A stretch of 64,000 bases of DNA from the NCBI RefSeq assembly GCF_002210345.1, contig NZ_MWQI01000002.1:310001-374000 (forward strand), written 5' to 3'. The stretch comes from Fibrobacter sp. UWB4. GTDB lineage: Bacteria > Fibrobacterota > Fibrobacteria > Fibrobacterales > Fibrobacteraceae. The translations under genes were made by a program, and so were the position numbers. The notes below the pieces were generated by a model that did no database searches, was not told the DNA's origin, and saw only the letters and a list, made by a program, of their open reading frames with translations. Below are positions 45,072 through 53,102 of the stretch, in pieces; within the stretch, counting starts at the first letter, position 1, and each line of letters begins with the position of its first letter.

Positions 45072-48000
45072 ATGATTTTACTCGTCGCCGAAAAACCTTC
45101 TGTTGCCAATCAACATTACAAGCCAATGCTGGAGCGTATTGAGGGTGAAAAGTTTACGCAAGGCGACGGATGCCTAATCGGCAAGAACCATTGCATCACA
45201 TGGTGCGTGGGTCACTTGATTACGCTTGCTCCGTTGGACGCCTACCCCGGTTTCGAGGGCGGTTGGCGACTTTCGAACTTGCCGCTTTTGCCTGAAAAAT
45301 TCAAGTTGATGGAAATCGAGAGCACGCGAAAGCAGCTCGCGGTTGTGCGCGACATGATGGCAAGGGCGGATGTTCTTGTGAACGGCGCGGACGCGGGTCG
45401 TGAAGGTAATTTGATTTTCGACTTGATTCTCGACTACACGCCGGACTTCCGCAAAAAACAAATCAAGCGTTTGTGGGTGAACAGCTATGTGGCAAAGGAC
45501 TTGGACAAGGCTTGGAAGAATCTGGAAGACGCGACGGAACGTTTGAACTTGAGCTATGCGGCAAGGCTCCGCCAGCGTGCCGACTGGATGGTCGGACTGA
45601 ATGCGACTCGTGCATACACGCTCACTGCCGGGCGCGGAAAGATGATTTCTGTGGGGCGTGTGCAGACACCGACACTGAACTTGGTCGTGGAACGCGATGC
45701 AATTGTCGAGCAGTTTAAGGAACTGTTCTATTACAGCGTTGTGGGGACGTGGAAAGGGTTCCAGGCGCAATTATTAGACGAAAGACGTGGTTCGGCAGGC
45801 TCACCAACCTTGACGAAAGACGAAAGGGGACAACGTCATCCTGAACAACGTGAAGGATCCAGTGAAGTAATAAAAGGCGATGCAGGTACGGCATCCGGCA
45901 CGACAGCAGAGGCGAAAGTCGCGACAGAGGCGAAGGTCGCGGCGGACAAGCAAAGCAATTTAAAAGTTGCGATTTTCGAGAAAGAAGAACCAGCGCAGGC
46001 TGTTATAGACAAATGCTCGCCGCCGGAAGAAGCAACAATTGCAAAGGTTGACATCCAACAAAAAAAGCAGTTCCCGCAAAAGCCATTCGACTTGACGGAA
46101 CTGCAAAAAGAGGGCAACAAGCGTTTTAAATACAGCGCCCAGCAAGTTCTCGACTGCGCCCAAAACTTGTACGAAAAGAAATTGCTCACCTATCCGCGTA
46201 CAGACTCACAATACTTGCCGGACACGATGCAGCAAGAAGCATACGCGCTTGCACAAAGGCTTGCCACACCGCAAGAAAAATCAGTCATGCGCAGCGTGAA
46301 CGAAAACTTTGTCTTCATCAACTCCAGTAAAGTCACAGACCACTTTGCCATTATTCCCACGGGAGAAGAACCGCAAAACCTCCCTGAGATGGAAGAGAAC
46401 ATCTACAAGCTCGCAAAAGAACGCTTTGTGCAGGCATGGCTCAAGCCGTATGTTTGGAGCGAAATGGAAGTGCTACTACAGACGAGAGACGAGAGAGGAG
46501 AGACGAGTGATAGCAACGTCATCCTGAGTGATAACGAAGGATCCAGTGACAATTCAGCCCTTCAACTGGGCGCAGGGACCTCGGAGCTGTTCCGGTTGAA
46601 GCTCAAGCGAAATGAAGATTTAGGTTTCCGTGCACTCGTCAAGGAAGAAAAGAAGAAAGGCAAGAAGACGAAAGACGAGAGACGAGAGACGAGAGATAAT
46701 GCAACAGCGGAAGACTCAAAGGGCGATGGCGATGACATCACGAACATTGTCGAGACGTTCCCGGAATGGAATCTCGGGGACCATGCTCCATTTGACAGTC
46801 TAGAACTGCAAAAGAAAAAGAAGAGCAAGCCCAAGTACTTCACCGAAGCAACACTCCTTGCCGCGATGAAAACGGCGGGCAAGCAAATCGAAAACGAAGA
46901 ACTTGCCGAAGCCATGAAGGAACGCGGTCTCGGAACGCCAGCCACGCAAGCAGGCATCATTGAAACGCTCAAAAAACGCGGATTCATCGAAGCGCAAAAG
47001 AATTATCTTGTCAGCACCCAGCGCGGACGCGAAGTCATCGCGCTCATGGACGAAAAAGTCAAATCGCCCGAAATGACCGGTGAATGGGAATTCAAGCTTT
47101 CGCAAGTTGAGAAAGGCAAGCTCACGCCAATCGAATTCCGCGACGGCATCGTGAATTACGTCAAGGAACTCTTCGAACATTTGCGTCAAAAATACGGCAG
47201 CCAGTTCGAACGCGAAACCGTCACCGACGCGATTCCTTGCCCGAAATGTTCCAGCCCGCTCGAAATTGCGCCGTGGGGCTACGTCTGCAAAAATGAGGAA
47301 TGCGGTTTCAAGGCGGGCCACACCATTGCCGGCCGCACATTGAGCCATGCCGAAATGGCGACACTCCTCAAAACAGGCAAGTCCGATTTGCTCAGCGGAT
47401 TCAAGAGCAAAAAAGGAACAACATTCAGCGCCACGCTCACATTAGGCGATGACGGCAACATCGGCTTTGAATTTTCCGACGACGCCCGTGCCAAAACGCC
47501 AACCAATTACAAATGCCCCAAGTGCGGCAAAATGCTTTTGGATTCCGGGAACCGCCTCATCTGCGAAGGGAGCGACGTCACCACATCGAACAACGAAAAT
47601 GGCGACCCGACACTCACGCCAGACACAGCCCCGACTTGCGACTTCGTTTTCTACAAGACGATTGCCGGGCATGTCATGAGCGACACGGAAATTGCAGAAC
47701 TTTTCAGCAACGGCACGACCGAAATCATCTGCGGATTCTTGACCAAGAAAGGAACGACTTTCAACGCCAAAGTCGTCTGGGACAAGGATTTCAAGGCGAC
47801 ATTCGCTTTCGAGAACGACGGCCATTTCCACGGCACCGAAACCAAGTTCAACTGCCCGCTCTGCAAAAAGAAACTCGAAGAAAACAAGAACGCCATTTTC
47901 TGCCCAGCTTGTAACTTTACCCTGTTCAAGTCCGTTGCTGGCAAAAAGCTCCGCGTAGCAGACATTAAGGCTCTCCTCACCGGCGGCAAGACAGAACTGT

Positions 48001-48407
48001 TGACCGGATTCAAGAGCAAGAAAGGAACAGAATTCGACGCCTACCTAAAGCTCGGCGAAGATGGTCGCACGAATTTTGAATTTGTCCACAGAGACCTTCC
48101 CTGCCCTTGTTGCGGCGACCAACTGCGATTCCGTAGCGGCACGACCACGCAAACGCCAAACGGAGAAGTGCAAACACTTGCCGCCTACGTGTGCATGAAT
48201 CCCGCCTGCAATTACGGGATTCCCAAAACATTCTTCAAGCGTGATTTTTCCGACGAAGAAGTCGAAACGCTCCTCAAGAACAAATCTACGCCAATCCTTG
48301 AACCGTTCAAGAAGAACGACACGACATTCAGGGCTGCGCTAGAACTCCGCGAAGGCGGGAAGATAGCATTCAACAAGCTTACCGTGGAAGTGATAAAGAA
48401 GGGGTAA
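45072..48407 (+). CDS. topB: DNA topoisomerase III with repeat-derived inserts and four C-terminal zinc modules
   Basis: The 1111-residue type IA enzyme starts with a TOPRIM domain (LLVAEKPSVA, VNGADAGREGNLI). It carries the catalytic tyrosine in TYPRTDSQYLP (Tyr374), later than in E. coli because of an insert at ~235-300. Inserts at ~235-300, ~470-507 and ~525-558 contain HPEQREGSSE, VILSDNEGSS and DERRETRD, which translate known repeats. The C-terminus (~720-1111) has four similar ~90-residue modules. Each has a Cys4 zinc ribbon (CPKC..., CPLC..., CPCC...) followed by GxxLsxxExxxLLxxGkTxxLxGFKSKKGTxFxAxL. It relaxes and decatenates DNA. Confidence 0.9.
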   Translation: MILLVAEKPSVANQHYKPMLERIEGEKFTQGDGCLIGKNHCITWCVGHLITLAPLDAYPGFEGGWRLSNLPLLPEKFKLMEIESTRKQLAVVRDMMARADVLVNGADAGREGNLIFDLILDYTPDFRKKQIKRLWVNSYVAKDLDKAWKNLEDATERLNLSYAARLRQRADWMVGLNATRAYTLTAGRGKMISVGRVQTPTLNLVVERDAIVEQFKELFYYSVVGTWKGFQAQLLDERRGSAGSPTLTKDERGQRHPEQREGSSEVIKGDAGTASGTTAEAKVATEAKVAADKQSNLKVAIFEKEEPAQAVIDKCSPPEEATIAKVDIQQKKQFPQKPFDLTELQKEGNKRFKYSAQQVLDCAQNLYEKKLLTYPRTDSQYLPDTMQQEAYALAQRLATPQEKSVMRSVNENFVFINSSKVTDHFAIIPTGEEPQNLPEMEENIYKLAKERFVQAWLKPYVWSEMEVLLQTRDERGETSDSNVILSDNEGSSDNSALQLGAGTSELFRLKLKRNEDLGFRALVKEEKKKGKKTKDERRETRDNATAEDSKGDGDDITNIVETFPEWNLGDHAPFDSLELQKKKKSKPKYFTEATLLAAMKTAGKQIENEELAEAMKERGLGTPATQAGIIETLKKRGFIEAQKNYLVSTQRGREVIALMDEKVKSPEMTGEWEFKLSQVEKGKLTPIEFRDGIVNYVKELFEHLRQKYGSQFERETVTDAIPCPKCSSPLEIAPWGYVCKNEECGFKAGHTIAGRTLSHAEMATLLKTGKSDLLSGFKSKKGTTFSATLTLGDDGNIGFEFSDDARAKTPTNYKCPKCGKMLLDSGNRLICEGSDVTTSNNENGDPTLTPDTAPTCDFVFYKTIAGHVMSDTEIAELFSNGTTEIICGFLTKKGTTFNAKVVWDKDFKATFAFENDGHFHGTETKFNCPLCKKKLEENKNAIFCPACNFTLFKSVAGKKLRVADIKALLTGGKTELLTGFKSKKGTEFDAYLKLGEDGRTNFEFVHRDLPCPCCGDQLRFRSGTTTQTPNGEVQTLAAYVCMNPACNYGIPKTFFKRDFSDEEVETLLKNKSTPILEPFKKNDTTFRAALELREGGKIAFNKLTVEVIKKG

Positions 48408-48445
48408 CCATCAAAACCCGCCGAAGCATCCATCACTACCAGCAA

Positions 48446-48490
48446 GGCGAGTGAAGCGAAAACAAACTTGTTTGTTTTCATTTCCGAGCC
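48446..48490 (+). repeat. Variable-arm hairpin repeat, copy 4
   Basis: GGCGAGTGAAGC, arm GAAAACAAAC, loop tt, arm GTTTGTTTTC, then ATTTCCGAGCC. Copy 5 faces it 165 bases away. Confidence 0.65.
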
Positions 48491-48511
48491 GTAAAGGGAG
48501 GCGCTTGCGCC

Positions 48512-48628
48512 TCAACGAGGTTCGAGATTTTCAATCTTAAAATTCTTCTTAGAATTTAATCTCGAACGAGTCGCCTTTTTTCCTGTTTTTTTAGAGGATT
48601 TGGAGTTTTTACGGGAGTTATTGTTCAT
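48512..48628 (-). CDS. Possible 38-residue basic protein
   Basis: An ATG-to-TGA frame encodes a Lys/Arg/Ser/Asn-rich peptide (MNNNSRKNSKSSKKTGKK, then a mixed second half) with 13 basic residues. A weak AGGCG lies upstream and a hairpin GAGGCGCAAGCGCCTC directly follows the stop. It sits between two inverted hairpin repeats. It may be a small nucleic-acid-binding protein or chance. The rest of 48408-48828 contains repeats only. Confidence 0.3.
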   Translation of the reverse strand: MNNNSRKNSKSSKKTGKKATRSRLNSKKNFKIENLEPR

Positions 48629-48655
48629 TTGACGCCTACGGCGTCCGCGGCTGCA

Positions 48656-48696
48656 CTCGGTTATAAAATTATGCAAGCATAATTTTGCAACACTCG
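48656..48696 (-). repeat. Variable-arm hairpin repeat, copy 5
   Basis: Minus strand: AACGAGTGTTGC, arm AAAATTATGC, loop tt, arm GCATAATTTT, then ATAACCGAG. Inverted relative to copy 4. Confidence 0.65.
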
Positions 48697-48778
48697 TTTT
48701 GCACGCTCTTTTGACATAAGGATTGCCTTTGGTGTATATCCATACACCGATTTTAATTAAACTTTTTTTGTGGAAAAC

Positions 48779-48800
48779 GAACTCCCACCCATGGGAGTTC
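48779..48800. terminator. Bidirectional terminator
   Basis: GAACTCCC and GGGAGTTC form an 8-bp stem with a 6-base loop, flanked by TTTAATCTTTT and by GTTTTCC on the other strand. It serves the FISUMP gene on the minus strand. Confidence 0.7.
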
Positions 48801-48828
48801 TTTAATCTTTTAGAATTTGTTAAAATGT

Positions 48829-50028
48829 TTACTCAATTTTAACACAACGAACAGAATATCCGTTCGACTTTTCTCCACGACGATTCTTTTGTGTACCTGT
48901 ATTATCATCGCTATTTACAGAAACAAAAGCAGAATATGCAAATAAAGTGACATCATATTCTTGTTCCTGCGGATATGTCCAAAAAACAGCATCTGTCAAA
49001 TTTTTAAATGTTCCATTTTCAAATCTAACCCCACCACCGATTAAGGAGAACCCACTAGCATTGTTACCATGGAAACATTGCGAACGAAGACCTTTTATTC
49101 CATCACCATATTCATCATTATAATCTCTTATTATTTCGAAATCATCCCAAGTAAACAAGCGCCATCCATCAGGGCAAATTCCCTGATGATCACGTCTAAT
49201 TTTTTTATAACAACTTTCAGTATTGCATCGGCTCGGCAACTGCATCATTTCAGCCCACTGATACAAGCCACCATACTTGTCACAATTCGTGGTATCGTTA
49301 TTGTAGCAATAGCGTTCGATCTTCGTATCGTCATTTTGGTCATTTTCACCAAGAACCATTTCACCGATATTCAAATTTTCGGCCATAACGGTTACCTTTT
49401 CCCCAGTCTTTGAAGAAACTGCGGTATAGTAGTAATAACTACGGCCATTACGCGGGTCGGTAAACTGTTTGTAGATTGTATCCCTAAGATTCCAATTATC
49501 CGCAAGACATTTAAAATGGTCATACGGAACATACTCGCTACTGGAGGATACTTTTTTACTTGAGCTCGATGCAGGAGCGACAGAAGATGACGAGACAATC
49601 TTTTGGCTAGAACTGGATTCTACTTTTTTGCTAGAAGAGGATTGCTTACTGCTACTGGATCCTTCGCTACTGCTCAGGACAACGGAAGAAGAAGAAACCG
49701 TCTTGACGGAAGACGAGGAAGTAATCTTTTGACTAGAACTTGATGGATCCCCTTCGCTACGCTTCGAGGATGACGACTTCACGTCATTGCGAGGAGTCGA
49801 AGAGGACGAAGCAATCTTTTGGCTACTAGAAGAAGATACATCCTTCTTATTGCTTGAAGAGGAAGAAGATTCTTCCTTTTGAATACTGCTGGAAGAATCT
49901 TTTTCTTCGCTATTGGGTGACGTACCGCTATCGCCGCCACAAGCGATGAGGGCTATGGACAAGAAAAGAGCTAGCAGAGATTGCTTCGCTACGCTCGCAA
50001 TGACGCTATTCATTCCAAACTTTCTCAT
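48829..50028 (-). CDS. Single-FISUMP lipoprotein with repeat-derived signal peptide and linker
   Basis: From the ATG at 50028 (AAGGAG 6 bases upstream) the 399-residue protein has a lipobox LIAC (Cys30), a ~140-residue serine-rich linker, and one FISUMP domain (DPRNGRSYYYYTAV, MAENLNIGE, CPDGWRLFTWDD, FWTYP, YSVRCVKIE). Residues 8-17 of the signal peptide (SVIASVAKQS) are coded by a REP-like repeat (49978-50007). Linker phrases PRNDVK, KRSEGDP and VLSSSEGSS are also repeat translations. It is likely surface-exposed, role unknown. Confidence 0.85.
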   Translation of the reverse strand: MRKFGMNSVIASVAKQSLLALFLSIALIACGGDSGTSPNSEEKDSSSSIQKEESSSSSSNKKDVSSSSSQKIASSSSTPRNDVKSSSSKRSEGDPSSSSQKITSSSSVKTVSSSSVVLSSSEGSSSSKQSSSSKKVESSSSQKIVSSSSVAPASSSSKKVSSSSEYVPYDHFKCLADNWNLRDTIYKQFTDPRNGRSYYYYTAVSSKTGEKVTVMAENLNIGEMVLGENDQNDDTKIERYCYNNDTTNCDKYGGLYQWAEMMQLPSRCNTESCYKKIRRDHQGICPDGWRLFTWDDFEIIRDYNDEYGDGIKGLRSQCFHGNNASGFSLIGGGVRFENGTFKNLTDAVFWTYPQEQEYDVTLFAYSAFVSVNSDDNTGTQKNRRGEKSNGYSVRCVKIE

Positions 50029-50120
50029 TCTGTACTCCTTTTTCAGCAGCAAGCGCAAAACAAGCACATGCCGCAGACCTCTTCCATATACCCAATAAAT
50101 ATTAGAAATTTATTATTAAG

Positions 50121-50168
50121 CACCTCAAGAGGTCCTGAGACCATAGGCCACAGAACCCGTTTGAGGTG
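50121..50168. other. Long imperfect hairpin downstream of the DUF3467 gene
   Basis: CACCTCAA and TTGAGGTG close a 48-base palindrome whose inner arms (GGTCCTGAGACC and GGCCACAGAACC) also pair with one mismatch and two G-T pairs. There is no T run, so it is not a standard terminator; mRNA end protection or a small structured RNA is possible. Confidence 0.5.
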
Positions 50169-50174
50169 TAAGAA

Positions 50175-50420
50175 TTAACCCTTATTGACTTCCGGGATAC
50201 CGATTTCGATTTTTCCGTACTTGGCTTCGTATGCCTTGAGGGTTGCACCAAGCATAATGGCAAGGCGCTTTGCCGTGAACGGAGTCATCACAACGCGTTC
50301 GGCGAGATCAACATCGACTTTTTCCTGATTCATTTTCCAGGCGCGATTTACGCCCAAGAGCACCATAACTTCTTCGCGACCGGCAACAACATTGGTCGCA
50401 TTCACATAAAGGCTCTTCAT
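50175..50420 (-). CDS. DUF3467 protein, N-terminus apparently lost
   Basis: The 81-residue product contains LYVNATNVVAGREEVMVLLGVN and ERVVMTPFTAKRLAIMLGATLKAYEAKYG, typical of the short bacterial DUF3467 family of unknown function. The codons immediately upstream of the only ATG still read PPEVVWNDSN in frame, matching the family's usual WxDSN opening, then hit TGA at 50457-50459 inside repeat sequence. The native start seems to have been replaced by the repeat. No good ribosome-binding site is present. Confidence 0.75.
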   Translation of the reverse strand: MKSLYVNATNVVAGREEVMVLLGVNRAWKMNQEKVDVDLAERVVMTPFTAKRLAIMLGATLKAYEAKYGKIEIGIPEVNKG

Positions 50421-50440
50421 GTTCGAGTCGTTCCATACGA

Positions 50441-50520
50441 CTTCAGGCGGGCGGCTTCAGAATGACGCGCAAGGATGGCGACCCCGGAACAAGTCTGGGG
50501 TGACAAGTGGCGGGCATGAC
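50441..50520. repeat. Repeat cluster upstream of DUF3467 and sufB
   Basis: CGGCTTCAGAATGACG is followed by GACCCCGG...CTGGGGTGACA and GGCGGGCATGACA, three REP-like units in 80 bases. Confidence 0.6.
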
Positions 50521-50615
50521 AGACCAAGGTAACAAGGACAAATCTCAAGCCTACCACATCTATAGGTTAAACCAGAATTGGGGACATTTCCTTTAGAATC
50601 GCTCCCACATTTTAC

Positions 50616-50623
50616 TATCTTTG
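50616..50623 (+). promoter_or_regulatory. -10 element of sufB
   Basis: TATCTTTG, identical to the element before tRNA-Leu copy 2; 23 bases separate it from the start codon. The -35 (TTAGAA at 50593) is weak. Confidence 0.45.
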
Positions 50624-50646
50624 CACTCGTTTAAAGCGGGTTAAAG

Positions 50647-52062
50647 ATGAGCGAAAATTACAAATACGGATTTGTCACTGATATTGAAAACGAAGCCTTC
50701 GAAAAAGGTCTTAACGAGGATATCATCCGCAGGGCGTCAGCGCTCCGTGGCGAACCGCAGTTTATGCTCGATTTCCGCTTGAGAGCCTACGAAAAGCTCA
50801 AGACGATGGAACAGCCCAACTGGGGCGAACTCCACTTCAATCCTGTCGATTTGCAGGACATCGTCTATTACTCCGCACCGAAGACCAAGAAGAGCCACGA
50901 AAAAATTGAAGACGTGGATCCGGAACTCTTGGCGACTTTTGAAAAGCTCGGCATCCCGCTCGACGAACAGAAGCGACTCGCAAACGTAGCCGTCGATGCC
51001 GTGTTCGACTCCGTCAGTATTTACACGAGCCACAAGAAGAAACTCATGGAAATGGGCATCATCTTCTGCTCCATCAGCGATGCCATCAAGGAATACCCGG
51101 AACTCATTGAAGAGTATCTTGGTAGCGTGGTCCCCGCTGGCGACAACTACTTTGCGGCCCTCAACAGCGCAGTCTTTGGCGACGGAAGCTTTGTGTACAT
51201 TCCGCCTGGAGTCAAGTGCCCCATGGACCTTTCCACCTACTTCCGCATCAATAACAAGGAAGCAGGCCAGTTCGAACGCACGCTGATTATCGCCGATGAC
51301 GACGCGAGCGTGAGCTACCTCGAAGGCTGCACCGCCCCCGAATTTTCGAGCAAGCAGCTCCACAGCGCCATTGTGGAACTCGTAGCTAAGGAAAACGCCA
51401 AAATCAAGTATTCTACCGTGCAAAACTGGTACGCAGGCGACCGCGAAACGGGCGCAGGCGGCGTGTACAACTTCGTCACGAAGCGTGGCAAGTGCGCAGG
51501 CAAGAACAGCCGCATCAGCTGGACGCAGGTCGAAACGGGATCTGCCATCACGTGGAAGTACCCGAGCTGCATTTTGCAGGGCGACAACTCCGTCGGTGAA
51601 TTCTACAGCGTGGCCCTCACGAACGGCCACATGCAGGCTGACACCGGCACGAAGATGATCCACATCGGCAAGAACACCAAGAGCACGATCATTTCGAAGG
51701 GTATCAGCGCGGACTACTCCAGCAACGCCTACCGTGGCGAAGTGAGCATCCGCAAGTCCGCCACAGGCGCCCGCAACTACACCCAGTGCGACAGCATGCT
51801 CGTCGGCACCAAGAGTGCCGCCCACACGTTCCCCTACATCACAGTCGCGAACGCGAGCGCCCAGACCGAGCACGAAGCTACGACCAGCCGTATCAGCGAA
51901 GACCAGCTGTTCTACTTCGAAAGCCGAGGCATCAAGCGCGAAGACGCCATTCAGGCCATGGTGGGCGGTTTCTGCAAGGACGTGTTCAAGGAACTCCCGG
52001 GCGAATTTGCCACCGAAGCGCGCCAGCTCCTCACCCTCAAGCTCGAGCACAGCGTCGGTTAA
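50647..52062 (+). CDS. sufB: Fe-S cluster assembly scaffold SufB
   Basis: The 471-residue protein has SufB features throughout: [28 protein letters not shown]-type [81 protein letters not shown], and [16 protein letters not shown]. With SufC and SufD it builds Fe-S clusters. No sufC, sufD or sufS gene adjoins it, unlike most bacteria, so partners must be elsewhere. GCGGG lies 11 bases upstream. Confidence 0.96.
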   Translation: MSENYKYGFVTDIENEAFEKGLNEDIIRRASALRGEPQFMLDFRLRAYEKLKTMEQPNWGELHFNPVDLQDIVYYSAPKTKKSHEKIEDVDPELLATFEKLGIPLDEQKRLANVAVDAVFDSVSIYTSHKKKLMEMGIIFCSISDAIKEYPELIEEYLGSVVPAGDNYFAALNSAVFGDGSFVYIPPGVKCPMDLSTYFRINNKEAGQFERTLIIADDDASVSYLEGCTAPEFSSKQLHSAIVELVAKENAKIKYSTVQNWYAGDRETGAGGVYNFVTKRGKCAGKNSRISWTQVETGSAITWKYPSCILQGDNSVGEFYSVALTNGHMQADTGTKMIHIGKNTKSTIISKGISADYSSNAYRGEVSIRKSATGARNYTQCDSMLVGTKSAAHTFPYITVANASAQTEHEATTSRISEDQLFYFESRGIKREDAIQAMVGGFCKDVFKELPGEFATEARQLLTLKLEHSVG

Positions 52063-52417
52063 TGCAGTTTAGAGCCATCTAATTCAATCGTGGACATTTA
52101 ATTCAAAAGGAAAGGGCCGGAAATTTTAGTTTCCGACCCTTATTGGTGTATATGGAGTACTTTATATATAGCATTTTTTAAATTACATAGTGTCATTTAT
52201 TTCCTTTTTTTAATAAAAAAATATTTTTTCATACAAACATTGTACTTATAACTTCACAACTTAAGAACTAATAAACAAATTATAAACTGTATATAAAAAA
52301 TTCTCTATAACTTTATAGAGAATTTTTTTACATATGAGTTTGTTCGATTTGTCAGTTTTGGTGTATTTTAAGGCTTTTCGCTTAAATACCTCAAAAATTT
52401 AAAATGATACAAATAAC
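52063..52417. other. AT-rich stretch with two terminators
   Basis: AGGGCCGGAAA/TTTCCGACCCT (52112-52140) ends the sufB transcript. A second, strong hairpin (AAATTCTCTATAA/TTATAGAGAATTT with T7, 52295-52329) has no recognisable gene before it on the plus strand; it may serve a small RNA in 52150-52330 or the DJ-1 gene from the other side. No protein gene is seen. Confidence 0.6.
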
Positions 52418-52963
52418 TTATCTTGCCACTATCTGGCGCTGAATCTGTTCTGAAAGTTCCACACTACCGATTTCAGCGATGCACTTTAGAGCAAATTCTT
52501 CTGCCGAACCCGGTCCACGGCTCGTAATGATGTTTCCATCGACCACGACACGTTCTTCCGTAAATTCACGACATACAAGTTCCTTCTCGCAGCCAGGGTA
52601 ACATGTAGCCTTTCTATCCACGAGAATCCGGGCCTTGCTGAGGACTGTCGGCGCGGCACAAATGGCAAGAACCCATTTATTATCGTCATTAAGGCTGCAA
52701 ATTGTGGTTTCAACAGCGGCGCTAGCCTTGAGATTCTGGACACCGACACCGCCTCCAGGAAGGAACACAGCATCAAAATCGGTAGGTTCAAGCTTGCTCA
52801 AGGCTACATCTGAGAGGATTTTCAGCCCATGAGCACCTCCTACAACCTCGGCCCCCGAAACTGAGGCTACCGTCACCTTAAATCCGGCACGGCGCCACAA
52901 ATCTACAGGAACCACGAATTCCGTTTCTTCAAAACCATCTGCCAGCAAGACAAGTATCTGCAT
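52418..52963 (-). CDS. DJ-1/PfpI family protein
   Basis: The 181-residue protein matches the DJ-1/ThiJ fold: LLADGFEETEF with the conserved glutamate, VFLPGGGVGVQNL, the nucleophile elbow cysteine in AICAAPTVL, and TSRGPGSAEEFAL. Members act as glyoxalases/deglycases, chaperones or oxidative-stress proteins; the exact role is uncertain. GGAGG lies 5 bases before the ATG. It is transcribed alone, divergently from hslO. Confidence 0.88.
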   Translation of the reverse strand: MQILVLLADGFEETEFVVPVDLWRRAGFKVTVASVSGAEVVGGAHGLKILSDVALSKLEPTDFDAVFLPGGGVGVQNLKASAAVETTICSLNDDNKWVLAICAAPTVLSKARILVDRKATCYPGCEKELVCREFTEERVVVDGNIITSRGPGSAEEFALKCIAEIGSVELSEQIQRQIVAR

Positions 52964-53090
52964 AAAACCTCCGATAACTTTATTTAATTATTATAGCTTT
53001 TTTTAGTTTATTTATCACATTTTTTAGTAAAAATAGCGCATTCTCAATCCATTTTTCATCCTGTTCTAAATCGGCAATCCCGTTAAATTC

Positions 53091-53098
53091 TATATTTG
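53091..53098 (+). promoter_or_regulatory. -10 element placed against the hslO start codon
   Basis: TATATTTG ends 4 bases before the ATG at 53103. With standard spacing the first transcribed base is the A of ATG. No -35 is clear. Confidence 0.5.
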
Positions 53099-53102
53099 GG
53101 CT

